Of a stretch of 64,000 nucleotides of DNA, positions 25,732 to 33,465 are shown one piece after another (positions within the stretch are counted from its first letter, which is position 1; every line of letters begins with the position of its first letter). Position numbers and translations under genes: made by a program. Source of the DNA: Hyphomicrobium_A sp963724945 (GTDB lineage: Bacteria; Pseudomonadota; Alphaproteobacteria; Rhizobiales; Hyphomicrobiaceae); NCBI GenBank assembly GCA_963724945.1, contig CAVRWL010000003.1, forward strand, positions 992,001-1,056,000. Reading direction: 5' to 3'. The notes under the pieces were generated by a model. It had not been told where the DNA came from, did not search any database, and saw only the letters and a list, made by a program, of their open reading frames with translations.

Positions 25732-26388
25732 CTAGCGCTCCGCGGCGCTGTCCTCGAGCACGAGTCCCAACGCCAGCTGCACCGCGCGGAACGAGCGGCG
25801 GTGATGCGGCGTGACGCCGAGCCGCTTAATCGCGTCGTGGTGCTCGGCGGTGCCGTAGCCCTTGTGGCGCTCGAAGCCGTAGCCCGGCAGCTTGGTGCTA
25901 AGCGAGATCATGATCCGGTCGCGCGTGACCTTGGCGATGATGGAGGCGGCTGCGATCGACAGGCAGCGTGCGTCGCCCTTGATGATCGTGCGCGCCGGGC
26001 AATTGAGCTTGGGTGCGCGGTTGCCGTCGATCGCCGCGAGCTTCGGGGTGACCGAGAGCTGCGCGATCGCCTGCGCCATGGCCCACAGCGTGGCCGCGAG
26101 AATGTTGTCGCGGTCGATGCGCTTCACGTCGGCGATGCCGACGCCGACGATCGACGTCGCCTTGATGCGCCCGTAGAGCGTCTCGCGCTTCTCCTCGTCG
26201 AGCACCTTTGAGTCGTTGATGCCGTCGGGGATGTGCTTGGGATCGAGGATCACCGCGGCGGCCACCACCGGGCCCGCGAGCGGCCCGCGGCCTGCCTCGT
26301 CGACGCCGGCGACAGGTCCGCCGTGGAGCTGCAGCTCGGCAGCCTCCAGCTCGAATGTCGGCAAAGAGCGCGAATCGACGGTGCCCAT
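25732..26388 (-). CDS. rnhB: Ribonuclease HII
   Basis: A 218-residue RNase H2 that removes single ribonucleotides and RNA primers from DNA. The active-site motif GVDEAGRGPLAGPVVAAAV is near residue 28; DGNRAPKL and the C-terminal RDRIM and YGTAEHHDAI motifs are also present. It is upstream of ccrM on the same strand. Both RNase H types are in this window (rnhA at 6335-6811). Confidence 0.96.
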   Translation of the reverse strand: MGTVDSRSLPTFELEAAELQLHGGPVAGVDEAGRGPLAGPVVAAAVILDPKHIPDGINDSKVLDEEKRETLYGRIKATSIVGVGIADVKRIDRDNILAATLWAMAQAIAQLSVTPKLAAIDGNRAPKLNCPARTIIKGDARCLSIAAASIIAKVTRDRIMISLSTKLPGYGFERHKGYGTAEHHDAIKRLGVTPHHRRSFRAVQLALGLVLEDSAAER

Positions 26389-26455
26389 GGCGGTCGAGAA
26401 TTGCCGGAGCGCCCGCCGCTGTCAAAGCCGGGGTCAAGCCGCGCGCACATTGCCG

Positions 26456-27565
26456 TTAGAAAAGCCGCATTTGTTGCCCCGCAAGCACGGGAGGCCGGAA
26501 GAGGTCGGTGCGCAAGGGCTGCCGCTCCCGGTTGAGGCCCAGCCGCTTGGCGGCGAGCTTGAAGCGCAGCGCGATCTGCTCGGCGTAGGGCCCGCGCCCG
26601 CGCTGGCGCACGCCGAACTCGGAAACGTAGTCGCGGCCGCCGTGCATGGATTGCAACAAATGGATGACGCGCTGGGCGCGGTCGGGGAACTCGGTGGCCA
26701 GCCACTCGCGGAACAGCTCCTTGATCTCGAGCGGCAGGCGCAGGAGCACGTAGCCAGCTTGTGACGCGCCAGCCTCGCGCGCGGCCTCGAGGATGCGCTC
26801 GATCTCAGCGTCGGTGAGGCCCGGCACGATCGGTGCCACCATCACTGCCGTGGGGATGCCGGCCTCGCTCAAGCGGCGCACGGCTTCTAAGCGCTTTCCC
26901 GGCGTCGCCGCGCGCGGCTCCATGGCGCGGGCGATGCGGCGATCGAGCGTCGTCACCGACAGCGCGACCTTGGCCAGCCCGCGCTTTGCCATGCGCTCAA
27001 GAATGTCGATGTCGCGGATTACGAGCGCCGACTTCGTGACGATTCCCACCGGATGCCCGGTGCGCTCCAGCACCTCGAGGATCTGCCGCGTGATCTTGCG
27101 CTCGCGCTCGATCGGTTGATAGGGGTCGGTGTTGGTGCCGAGCGCGATGGTGTCGGCCACGTAGCGCGGGTGGGCCAGCTCGCGCTCGAGAAGCTTCGCG
27201 GCATCCGTCTTGGCGTAGAGCTTAGTCTCGAAGTCGAGCCCGGCCGAGTGTCCGAGAAAGCAGTGGGTGGGGCGAGCGTAGCAGTAGACGCAGCCATGCT
27301 CGCAGCCGCGATAGGGGTTGATCGAGCGGTCGAAAGAAATGTCGGGGCTGTCGTTGCGCGCGATGATGGTGCGCGCCGGCTCCTCGTGCACCTCGGTCTT
27401 GAAAGCGTCGAGCTCGCCCAAGCCCTCCCAGCCGTCGTCGAAGGCTTCCCGGCGCTCCGCCTCGAAGCGGCCCGTCGCGTTGGAGCGCGCGCCGCGCCCA
27501 CGCCGGCGCTCGGCGGCGACGAGACCATCCGTCTGCTTCTCCGAGTCCTGCACCTTGGTGGCCAT
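26456..27565 (-). CDS. PA0069-family radical SAM protein
   Basis: A 369-residue radical S-adenosylmethionine protein. The cluster motif CEHGCVYCYARPTH is the CX3CX2C type; upstream there is ISFDRSINPYRGC, and downstream PIVPGLTDAEIERILEAA. These match the PA0069/Rv2578c family, whose substrate is unknown. The N-terminus is a basic, low-complexity stretch (AERRRGRGARSN). It lies 67 bp upstream of rnhB on the same strand, and divergent from two transferases that are named for association with other rSAM proteins. Confidence 0.88.
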   Translation of the reverse strand: MATKVQDSEKQTDGLVAAERRRGRGARSNATGRFEAERREAFDDGWEGLGELDAFKTEVHEEPARTIIARNDSPDISFDRSINPYRGCEHGCVYCYARPTHCFLGHSAGLDFETKLYAKTDAAKLLERELAHPRYVADTIALGTNTDPYQPIERERKITRQILEVLERTGHPVGIVTKSALVIRDIDILERMAKRGLAKVALSVTTLDRRIARAMEPRAATPGKRLEAVRRLSEAGIPTAVMVAPIVPGLTDAEIERILEAAREAGASQAGYVLLRLPLEIKELFREWLATEFPDRAQRVIHLLQSMHGGRDYVSEFGVRQRGRGPYAEQIALRFKLAAKRLGLNRERQPLRTDLFRPPVLAGQQMRLF

Positions 27566-27694
27566 GCTGCTCTCCGCGCGCTCGCCCCAACGCTATATGC
27601 AGACTTAGAACAAAGCAAGAACATATGTCCAGTTGCTCGAGCCCGATGCTTTGCCGGTTGTTGGGATGAGCCACACCGTGGCACAGAGGGCGCC

Positions 27695-28396
27695 ATGATC
27701 TCGGTGGTGATCCCAACGCTCGACGCAGAGACATGCTTGCCCGACACCCTGTCGGCGCTCATCCCGGCTACCATCGACGGGCTCATTCGCGAGGTCATCG
27801 TCGTCGACGCCGGCTCCAAGGACCGTACCTGCGAGATCGCGGACGCGGCCGGCGCGGAGGTGCTCAGCTCGAGCCCCAACCGCGGCGGGCAGCTCCGTGC
27901 CGGGGCGGCACGTGCCAAGCATCCCTGGCTCTTGTTCCTGCACGCCGACACGGTTCTCGACGCCGGCTGGGAGCGCGAGGCCACGCATTTCATGGAGCGG
28001 GTCGACACCGGGAGGACGAAACCCGCCGCCGCCGCCTTCCGCTTTGCCCTCGACGATGAGGGCGTGGCGCCGCGCTGCCTGGAAAGCCTCGTGCGCCTGC
28101 GCTGCGTGGTGCTGCGTTTACCTTACGGCGATCAGGGCTTGCTCCTGCCGCGCCGGCTCTACGACAAGGTGGGCGGCTACCGCGAGCTTCCCGTCATGGA
28201 GGATCTCGATCTCGTGCGTCGGCTGGGCGGCGTCAGAATGCTGCACGCCCGCGCCGTGACGAGCGCTCAGCGCTACCGCCGCGACGGCTACCTCAAGCGC
28301 GCCTTTAAGAACCAGCTGTGCCTCTTGCTTTATGCGCTCAACGTGCCGGCAGCCCGCATCTCGCAGTTCTACGGGAGCGCCCGCGCCGACAGCTAA
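27695..28396 (+). CDS. GT2-fold glycosyltransferase, TIGR04283-like (rSAM/selenodomain-associated transferase 2)
   Basis: A 233-residue GT-A glycosyltransferase: MISVVIPTLDAE, IVVDAGSKDRT, NRGGQLRAGA and FLHADT with the metal-binding DxD-like HAD. PYGDQGLLLPRRLYDKVGGY and MEDLDLVRRL are typical of the TIGR04283 subfamily. The ATG at 27695 is chosen because the GT fold begins immediately after it. It precedes a TIGR04282/DUF2064 protein by 92 bp on the same strand; the two commonly occur together. Confidence 0.82.
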   Translation: MISVVIPTLDAETCLPDTLSALIPATIDGLIREVIVVDAGSKDRTCEIADAAGAEVLSSSPNRGGQLRAGAARAKHPWLLFLHADTVLDAGWEREATHFMERVDTGRTKPAAAAFRFALDDEGVAPRCLESLVRLRCVVLRLPYGDQGLLLPRRLYDKVGGYRELPVMEDLDLVRRLGGVRMLHARAVTSAQRYRRDGYLKRAFKNQLCLLLYALNVPAARISQFYGSARADS

Positions 28397-28488
28397 TTTA
28401 GCAAATTGGCTTCCCGTCGTCGCCGGTTGGTCGTAATTCTGCCGTTAGATTTGGGTCGTTTAGTCGTCGAAAGCACTTTCACTGGGGG

Positions 28489-29208
28489 GTGAAAGGCAAG
28501 ATCGGTCGCCCTATGGTGCGCCTCGCGTCCCTTCCGTTGGCCCCTCACCGGGCAAAACCCATCCGCCGCCGTGCGAAGAGGGCAACGACGCCGTTCGCCT
28601 CGCGCCTCGTCGTGATGGTGAAGGAGCCGGCCGTCGGCCGGGTGAAGACGAGGCTTGCGCGCGAGGTCGGCGGCGTTCGCGCCGCGGCCTTCTATCGGAT
28701 CACCTCCGCGGCGGTGCTGGCCCGCGTCGGCCGCCGCGGAAGTTGGTGTACCGAGCTCGGCGTCACGCCCGACCGGGCGGTGGCGAGCACGGCCTGGCCC
28801 AACAGCATTCCGCGCCGCGCCCAAGGCGGCGGCGATCTCGGCGAGCGTATGCAGCGCGTCATGGATACCGCACCGCCCGGCCCCGTCGTCGTCATCGGCA
28901 CCGACGTGCCCGCGGTCAAGCACACGCACATTCAAGCCGCGCTCAGAGCGCTTGGCTCGCACGACGCCGTCTTTGGTCCCTCGCCGGACGGAGGATACTG
29001 GCTCGTGGGCTTGAAGCGGCGCCCGCGCGTTCCGCGCGCGTTCGATCGGGTTGCGTGGTCGAGCCGCGAGGCATTGCAGCAGACGCTTGCCAATCTTTCC
29101 GGTCTCGCGGTTGCGCGCGTTGCCTCGCTCCCGGACGTCGACGAGGCGCATGATCTTCATTCGGCAGGGAGCGCGGTGGGACGGATCGTCTTGCCGGCAG
29201 CGAGTTAG
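28489..29208 (+). CDS. DUF2064 / TIGR04282 nucleotidyl-sugar transferase-like protein
   Basis: A ~239-residue protein, starting at GTG 28489 (preceded by a G-run) or at ATG 28513. The core SRLVVMVKEPAVGRVKTRLA, VVIGTDVPAVKHTHIQAAL and FGPSPDGGYWLVGLK are the DUF2064 motifs, a GT-A-like fold of the rSAM/selenodomain-associated transferase 1 family. Paired with the preceding TIGR04283 protein; the metabolite they build is unknown. Confidence 0.82.
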   Translation: MKGKIGRPMVRLASLPLAPHRAKPIRRRAKRATTPFASRLVVMVKEPAVGRVKTRLAREVGGVRAAAFYRITSAAVLARVGRRGSWCTELGVTPDRAVASTAWPNSIPRRAQGGGDLGERMQRVMDTAPPGPVVVIGTDVPAVKHTHIQAALRALGSHDAVFGPSPDGGYWLVGLKRRPRVPRAFDRVAWSSREALQQTLANLSGLAVARVASLPDVDEAHDLHSAGSAVGRIVLPAAS

Positions 29209-29289
29209 GCGAGAACTGCAAAGGAGTGGGTCGGCCGCTGATGCGGCTGTATCCTTGGACAGGTGGGGTAGCGTAGGGGGTTTAAGACT

Positions 29290-30030
29290 ATGGCGCAGAC
29301 ACAGGTGCAGTATACGCCGGTGCAAGTGTTGCAGGCGGCGCGCAGGGCCGAGGCGGAGGGCAAGATGGACTACGCCCTCCAATTCTACCGTCACATCGTC
29401 GAGCACCACGGCACGGCGATAGAAGCGCAGGAGGCGCGCGAGGGATTGTTCCGCATCGCCGAGTGGCGCTGGGGTGAAGCGCGCATCGCCAGGCGTCAGG
29501 AGGCCGCCACCGCCAACGGCTACAGCGGTCAGCCGCAGCAGCAACAGCAGCAACCGCAGCAGCCGCAACAGCAGCGCACGAGTCCCGCTTCGGTGGCGAC
29601 TGCGAACCCACAGCAGCAGAGCTACACGCCCGAGCCGGCCGACGCAGCCGTGCCGATGACCGGAGCGACGCGCATGCCGCAGATCATTGCGCGCGAGGCC
29701 GCCGCGCAGGCCGCGGAAGGCAACGATGCGCCCGTCGCCTACAAGGCGCGCTATCGCGCCGCGCGGTTCATCGCCCTACTCTTGAGCGGTTGCGGCTGGG
29801 CAAGCGTGCTGGGCGGCGTCGCGGTTGCGCTGCTCGCCTTCGCCGACGCCACGGCCGACATTTCCGCAGCCGTCCTGCTCGGCCTGCCGCTCGGTGTCGT
29901 GCTCGGCGTGCCCGCAGCCGTGATCGGGCTCGTGCTCATCGTCACCGGCTACCTAGCGGTTGCGGTATTCGAGAGCACGAACGCGACGCTCGAGCAACTC
30001 AGCATGCGCCGCCGCCGCGCGGGCTATTGA
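29290..30030 (+). CDS. Membrane protein with N-terminal TPR-like helix pair and Gln-rich linker
   Basis: A 246-residue protein. Residues ~8-65 look like a helical repeat (VLQAARRAEAEGKMDYALQFYRHIVEHH). A Gln/Pro-rich linker (~83-95) of CAG/CAA/CCG codons follows, then an acidic-alanine stretch, and two hydrophobic hairpins near residues 160-230 (GCGWASVLGGVAVALLAF and VLLGLPLGVVLGVPAAVIGL). The C-terminus is basic (MRRRRAGY). Not recognised beyond this architecture. Confidence 0.7.
   Translation: MAQTQVQYTPVQVLQAARRAEAEGKMDYALQFYRHIVEHHGTAIEAQEAREGLFRIAEWRWGEARIARRQEAATANGYSGQPQQQQQQPQQPQQQRTSPASVATANPQQQSYTPEPADAAVPMTGATRMPQIIAREAAAQAAEGNDAPVAYKARYRAARFIALLLSGCGWASVLGGVAVALLAFADATADISAAVLLGLPLGVVLGVPAAVIGLVLIVTGYLAVAVFESTNATLEQLSMRRRRAGY
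29532..29577 (+). repeat. CAG/CAA-rich polyglutamine tract
   Basis: A low-complexity run of CAG, CAA and CCG codons encodes Q-rich sequence with interspersed Pro in the membrane protein above. It is in frame and likely a length-variable linker. Confidence 0.8.
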
Positions 30031-30042
30031 TCGCGCGTCGGC

Positions 30043-30594
30043 TCAGTCGCTTTTTCCGGCAGGCTCATGCGCTTTGAGCCGCGGCATGATCTCGACGAGG
30101 TTGCACGGCCGATGGCGGCTGTCGAGCTGCCACTTGAGGATGCCGTCCCAACCGTCTTTGCAGGCGCCGGGCGAGCCCGGCAGGCAGAAGATGTAGGTTC
30201 CCTTTGCCACGCCGCCGCACGCGCGTGATTGGATCGTCGACGTCTGCACCTGCTCAAACGAGATCATGTGGAAGAGGACGGCGAAGCCCTCCATCTCCTT
30301 CTCGAACAGCGGCTTCACCGCCTCGGGCGTCACGTCGCGCGCCGTGAAGCCGGTTCCACCCGTGGTGATGACGACGTCCACGCCCGGGCTCGCGATCCAA
30401 GTCTCGACTTTAGCGCGGATGGCCCCGAGATCGTCGGCGACGATGGCGCGCTCGGCAAGCTTGTGGCCGGCCTCCGCGATCCTGCCAGCGAGCACGTCGC
30501 CCGATTTGTCAGATGCGAGATCGCGCGTGTCCGAGACCGTCAGGACGGCGATGTTGAGCGGCGTGAAGGAGTAGGTCTCATCGAGCTTTGCCAT
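30043..30594 (-). CDS. moaB: Molybdenum cofactor biosynthesis protein MoaB
   Basis: A 183-residue MoaB/MogA-family protein; the family adenylylates molybdopterin before Mo insertion. The MPT-binding motifs are TTGGTGFTARDVTPEA and FCLPGSPGACKDGWD. No other molybdenum-cofactor gene is adjacent. It lies 25 bp downstream of the uracil-DNA glycosylase gene on the same strand and converges with the Q-rich membrane protein gene. Confidence 0.93.
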   Translation of the reverse strand: MAKLDETYSFTPLNIAVLTVSDTRDLASDKSGDVLAGRIAEAGHKLAERAIVADDLGAIRAKVETWIASPGVDVVITTGGTGFTARDVTPEAVKPLFEKEMEGFAVLFHMISFEQVQTSTIQSRACGGVAKGTYIFCLPGSPGACKDGWDGILKWQLDSRHRPCNLVEIMPRLKAHEPAGKSD

Positions 30595-30619
30595 CTTGCG
30601 TCACTTGTCCTAAGTGGGG

Positions 30620-31480
30620 TCATTGCTGCGCGTTGAGTGCCGCCTTGACGGCGAGCATGTCGCGCCACGCCATGCCCTTGGCGGCGGGCGTGCGCAAGAG
30701 ATAGGCGGGGTGCAGCGTCGCCATGGCGCGGGCCTTGTGGCCGCCGAGCTCGATTGAGCGCCATTTGCCGCGCATGCGCATGATCCCGTCGGCGACGTCG
30801 AACAGCTGCTTGGCCGCCGCCCCTCCGAGCGCGAGCACGATCTTGGGCGCAACCAGAGCTGCCTGCCGCTCAAGGAACGGACGGCAAGCGAGCGCCTCCT
30901 GCGGGGTCGGCGTGCGGTTGCCGGGCGGGCGCCAGTAGACGATGTTGGTGATGTGCACGTCGTTCTCGCTAAGCCCGATCGCCGCCAGCATCTTGTCGAG
31001 CAGCATGCCGGCGCGGCCGACGAATGGCTTGCCTTCGAGGTCCTCATCGCGGCCGGGCGCCTCGCCGACGATCATGAGCGGGGCGTGCTCGGCGCCGCGG
31101 TAGAAGCACAAGTTCTTGGCCGTCGCCTTGAGGCCGCAGCCCTCAAAGCTCCTGAGCATCGCCTCGAGCTCGGGCAGCGAGCGGGCCTTCGACACGGGCG
31201 CGCGCGTGCCTTGGTCGTTTGCTCCCGCCGGCCGGCCGGTGAATTGCCGCGGCGCCCGCGCCGCCGGTGCGGCTGGTGCCGCGCGCGGCGCCGGCTCGAC
31301 GACTGCGCGCGCGCTTTGGGCGAGGGGAAGGGCAAAGCCGGCGCCCGGCCCACGCTCTCCCCGCGACAGCCAGTCGACGGGGGCGTCTTGAACCGCGGCG
31401 TCGACGCCCATCGCCTCGTACCAGGCGAGTAGCCGTCCGGCGAGCTTGTCAGGTGTGTCCTCAGCGTCCATCGCCGGCAC
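30620..31480 (-). CDS. Uracil-DNA glycosylase, family 4-like
   Basis: A 286-residue protein: ~105 residues of Pro/Ala-rich N-terminus then a UDG fold with motif 1 GEAPGRDEDLEGKPFVGRAG and motif 2 HPAYLLR. It removes uracil from DNA. The classical family-4 CxxC pair that ligates the [4Fe-4S] cluster is not obvious: the corresponding region has FEGCGLKATAKNLCF. It is divergent from the ETF-QO gene. Starts at 31480 and 31471 are both possible. Confidence 0.88.
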   Translation of the reverse strand: MPAMDAEDTPDKLAGRLLAWYEAMGVDAAVQDAPVDWLSRGERGPGAGFALPLAQSARAVVEPAPRAAPAAPAARAPRQFTGRPAGANDQGTRAPVSKARSLPELEAMLRSFEGCGLKATAKNLCFYRGAEHAPLMIVGEAPGRDEDLEGKPFVGRAGMLLDKMLAAIGLSENDVHITNIVYWRPPGNRTPTPQEALACRPFLERQAALVAPKIVLALGGAAAKQLFDVADGIMRMRGKWRSIELGGHKARAMATLHPAYLLRTPAAKGMAWRDMLAVKAALNAQQ

Positions 31481-31637
31481 ATTACCGCGCGGGCGGGCTG
31501 CATCCTAGCGGGCCCGGCAGCGATCCACCGTCTGCTGCTTCAGCCGTTTCGACGCTTGACGCTGCGGCCCATCGCGACCTAATCGACGAAAGAGCCTCTG
31601 GTGGGCCGAGCGTTAAGACGAGGAAGTCGGAAGAGAG

Positions 31638-33314
31638 ATGGCCAGCACCGCCGCGCTGCCGCCCCGTGAGGCGATGGAGTTCGACGTCGTCATCGTGGGT
31701 GCGGGGCCGGCCGGCCTCGCCGCCGCGATCCGCCTGAAGCAGCTCGCCGCCGCGGCCGGAGCTGAGCTCTCCGTCGTCGTGCTGGAGAAGGGCTCCGCCG
31801 TCGGCGCCCACATTCTGTCGGGCGCCGTCATCGATCCCAAAGGCCTCAACCGGCTGATCCCGGACTGGAAGGAACGAGGCGCCCCCGTCGAGACGCCGGT
31901 GCGCAGCGACAAGTTCCTTATCCTTTCGCAGCGCGGCACCTATCGGCTCCCGAACTTGCTCATGCCGCCCCTGATGAGCAACCACGGCAATTACATCGTG
32001 AGCCTCGGGGCGCTGTGCATCTGGCTCGGGGAGGTCGCCGCCGAGATGGGCGTCGAGATCTATCCGGGCTTTGCCGCGGCCGAGGTGCTCTATGACGATA
32101 ACGGCAGGGTCGTGGGCGTCGCGACCGGCGACATGGGGCTCAAGCGCGACGGCGAACCCGGCGACAACTTCGTGCGCGGCATGGAATTGCGCGGCAAGTA
32201 CACGTTCTTTGCCGAGGGTGCGCGCGGCTCGCTCACAAAGCAGCTCATCAAGCGCTTCGATCTGGAGAAGGGCGAGCCGCAGAAATACGGCATCGGCCTC
32301 AAGGAGCTATGGCAGGTCAAGCCCGACAAGCACGAGCCGGGCCTCGTGCAGCACACCTTCGGCTGGCCGCTCGATTCCCGCACCGGCGGCGGCTCGTTCC
32401 TCTATCACTACGGCGATGGCCTCGTCTCCGTCGGCTTCGTCGTGCATCTCAACTACCAGAACCCGTACCTGTCGCCCTACGAGGAGTTCCAGCGCTTCAA
32501 GACGCACCCGGCGATCCGGAGGACGCTCGAAGGGGGCAAGCGCATCGGCTACGGCGCGCGCGCGCTCACCGAAGGCGGCTGGCAGTCGATTCCCGAGCTC
32601 ACCGTTCCCGGCGGCGCGCTCTTGGGCTGCGCGGCGGGCTTCATGAACGTGCCGCGCATCAAGGGGAGCCACAACGCGATCCTGTCGGGCATCGCGGCGG
32701 CCGAGGCCGCGTTCGCGGCGATGGCTGAGGGCCGCGCGCATGACCGTCTCGAGGCTTACGAGCGGGAGGTGCGCTCCGGCGACATTGCGCGCGACCTAAA
32801 GCCCGTGCGCAACGCCAAGCCGCTGTGGTCGCGCTTTGGCACCTACCTCGGGATCGCGCTCGGCGGCATGGACATGTGGCTCAACACGATCCTGCCGGGC
32901 ATCGGGCTCGGGTTCACGCTCAAGCACGGAAAGCCCGACTACGCGACGTTGAAGAAGGCGGCCGACACCGAGCCGATCGCCTATCCCAAGCCTGACGGCG
33001 TGCTCACCTTCGACCGGCTGACGAACGTCTCGTTCTCAGGCACCAACCACGAGGAGGACCAGCCTGTTCATCTTAAGCTTACCGACCCAATGATCCCGGT
33101 CGCGGTCAATTTGCCCGAGTACGCGGAGCCGGCGCAGCGCTATTGTCCGGCGGCCGTCTACGAGATCGTCACGGGCGAGGATGGCCGTCCGCGCTTCCAG
33201 ATCAACGCCCAGAACTGCGTCCACTGCAAAACCTGCGACATCAAGGATCCGAGCCAGAATATCAACTGGGTCTGCCCCGAGGGCGGGGGCGGGCCGAATT
33301 ACACGGGGATGTAG
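31638..33314 (+). CDS. Electron transfer flavoprotein-ubiquinone oxidoreductase
   Basis: A 558-residue inner-membrane-associated flavoprotein that passes electrons from ETF, reduced by acyl-CoA and other dehydrogenases, to ubiquinone. The FAD motif VIVGAGPAGLAAAIRL is at residues ~19-34. The [4Fe-4S] ligands are in RYCPAAVYE, NCVHCKTCDIKDP and WVCPEGGGGP at the C-terminus. A GGAAGAGAG site precedes the ATG at 31638. The etfAB genes are not in the window. The TPR gene follows. Confidence 0.96.
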   Translation: MASTAALPPREAMEFDVVIVGAGPAGLAAAIRLKQLAAAAGAELSVVVLEKGSAVGAHILSGAVIDPKGLNRLIPDWKERGAPVETPVRSDKFLILSQRGTYRLPNLLMPPLMSNHGNYIVSLGALCIWLGEVAAEMGVEIYPGFAAAEVLYDDNGRVVGVATGDMGLKRDGEPGDNFVRGMELRGKYTFFAEGARGSLTKQLIKRFDLEKGEPQKYGIGLKELWQVKPDKHEPGLVQHTFGWPLDSRTGGGSFLYHYGDGLVSVGFVVHLNYQNPYLSPYEEFQRFKTHPAIRRTLEGGKRIGYGARALTEGGWQSIPELTVPGGALLGCAAGFMNVPRIKGSHNAILSGIAAAEAAFAAMAEGRAHDRLEAYEREVRSGDIARDLKPVRNAKPLWSRFGTYLGIALGGMDMWLNTILPGIGLGFTLKHGKPDYATLKKAADTEPIAYPKPDGVLTFDRLTNVSFSGTNHEEDQPVHLKLTDPMIPVAVNLPEYAEPAQRYCPAAVYEIVTGEDGRPRFQINAQNCVHCKTCDIKDPSQNINWVCPEGGGGPNYTGM

Positions 33315-33465
33315 TCCTTTAGGCTGGACATCTGCGCCCATAGGGCGGGTGCCGAGCCGGCGATTTCAACGCTATCATTGCGGGAATGTCGCCAAATCGC
33401 CGCGTTATTTGCTACGGTACGTGACACCCAGGAAATCAGTCCTGCTTCCAGAAGGATTTGCTTGC

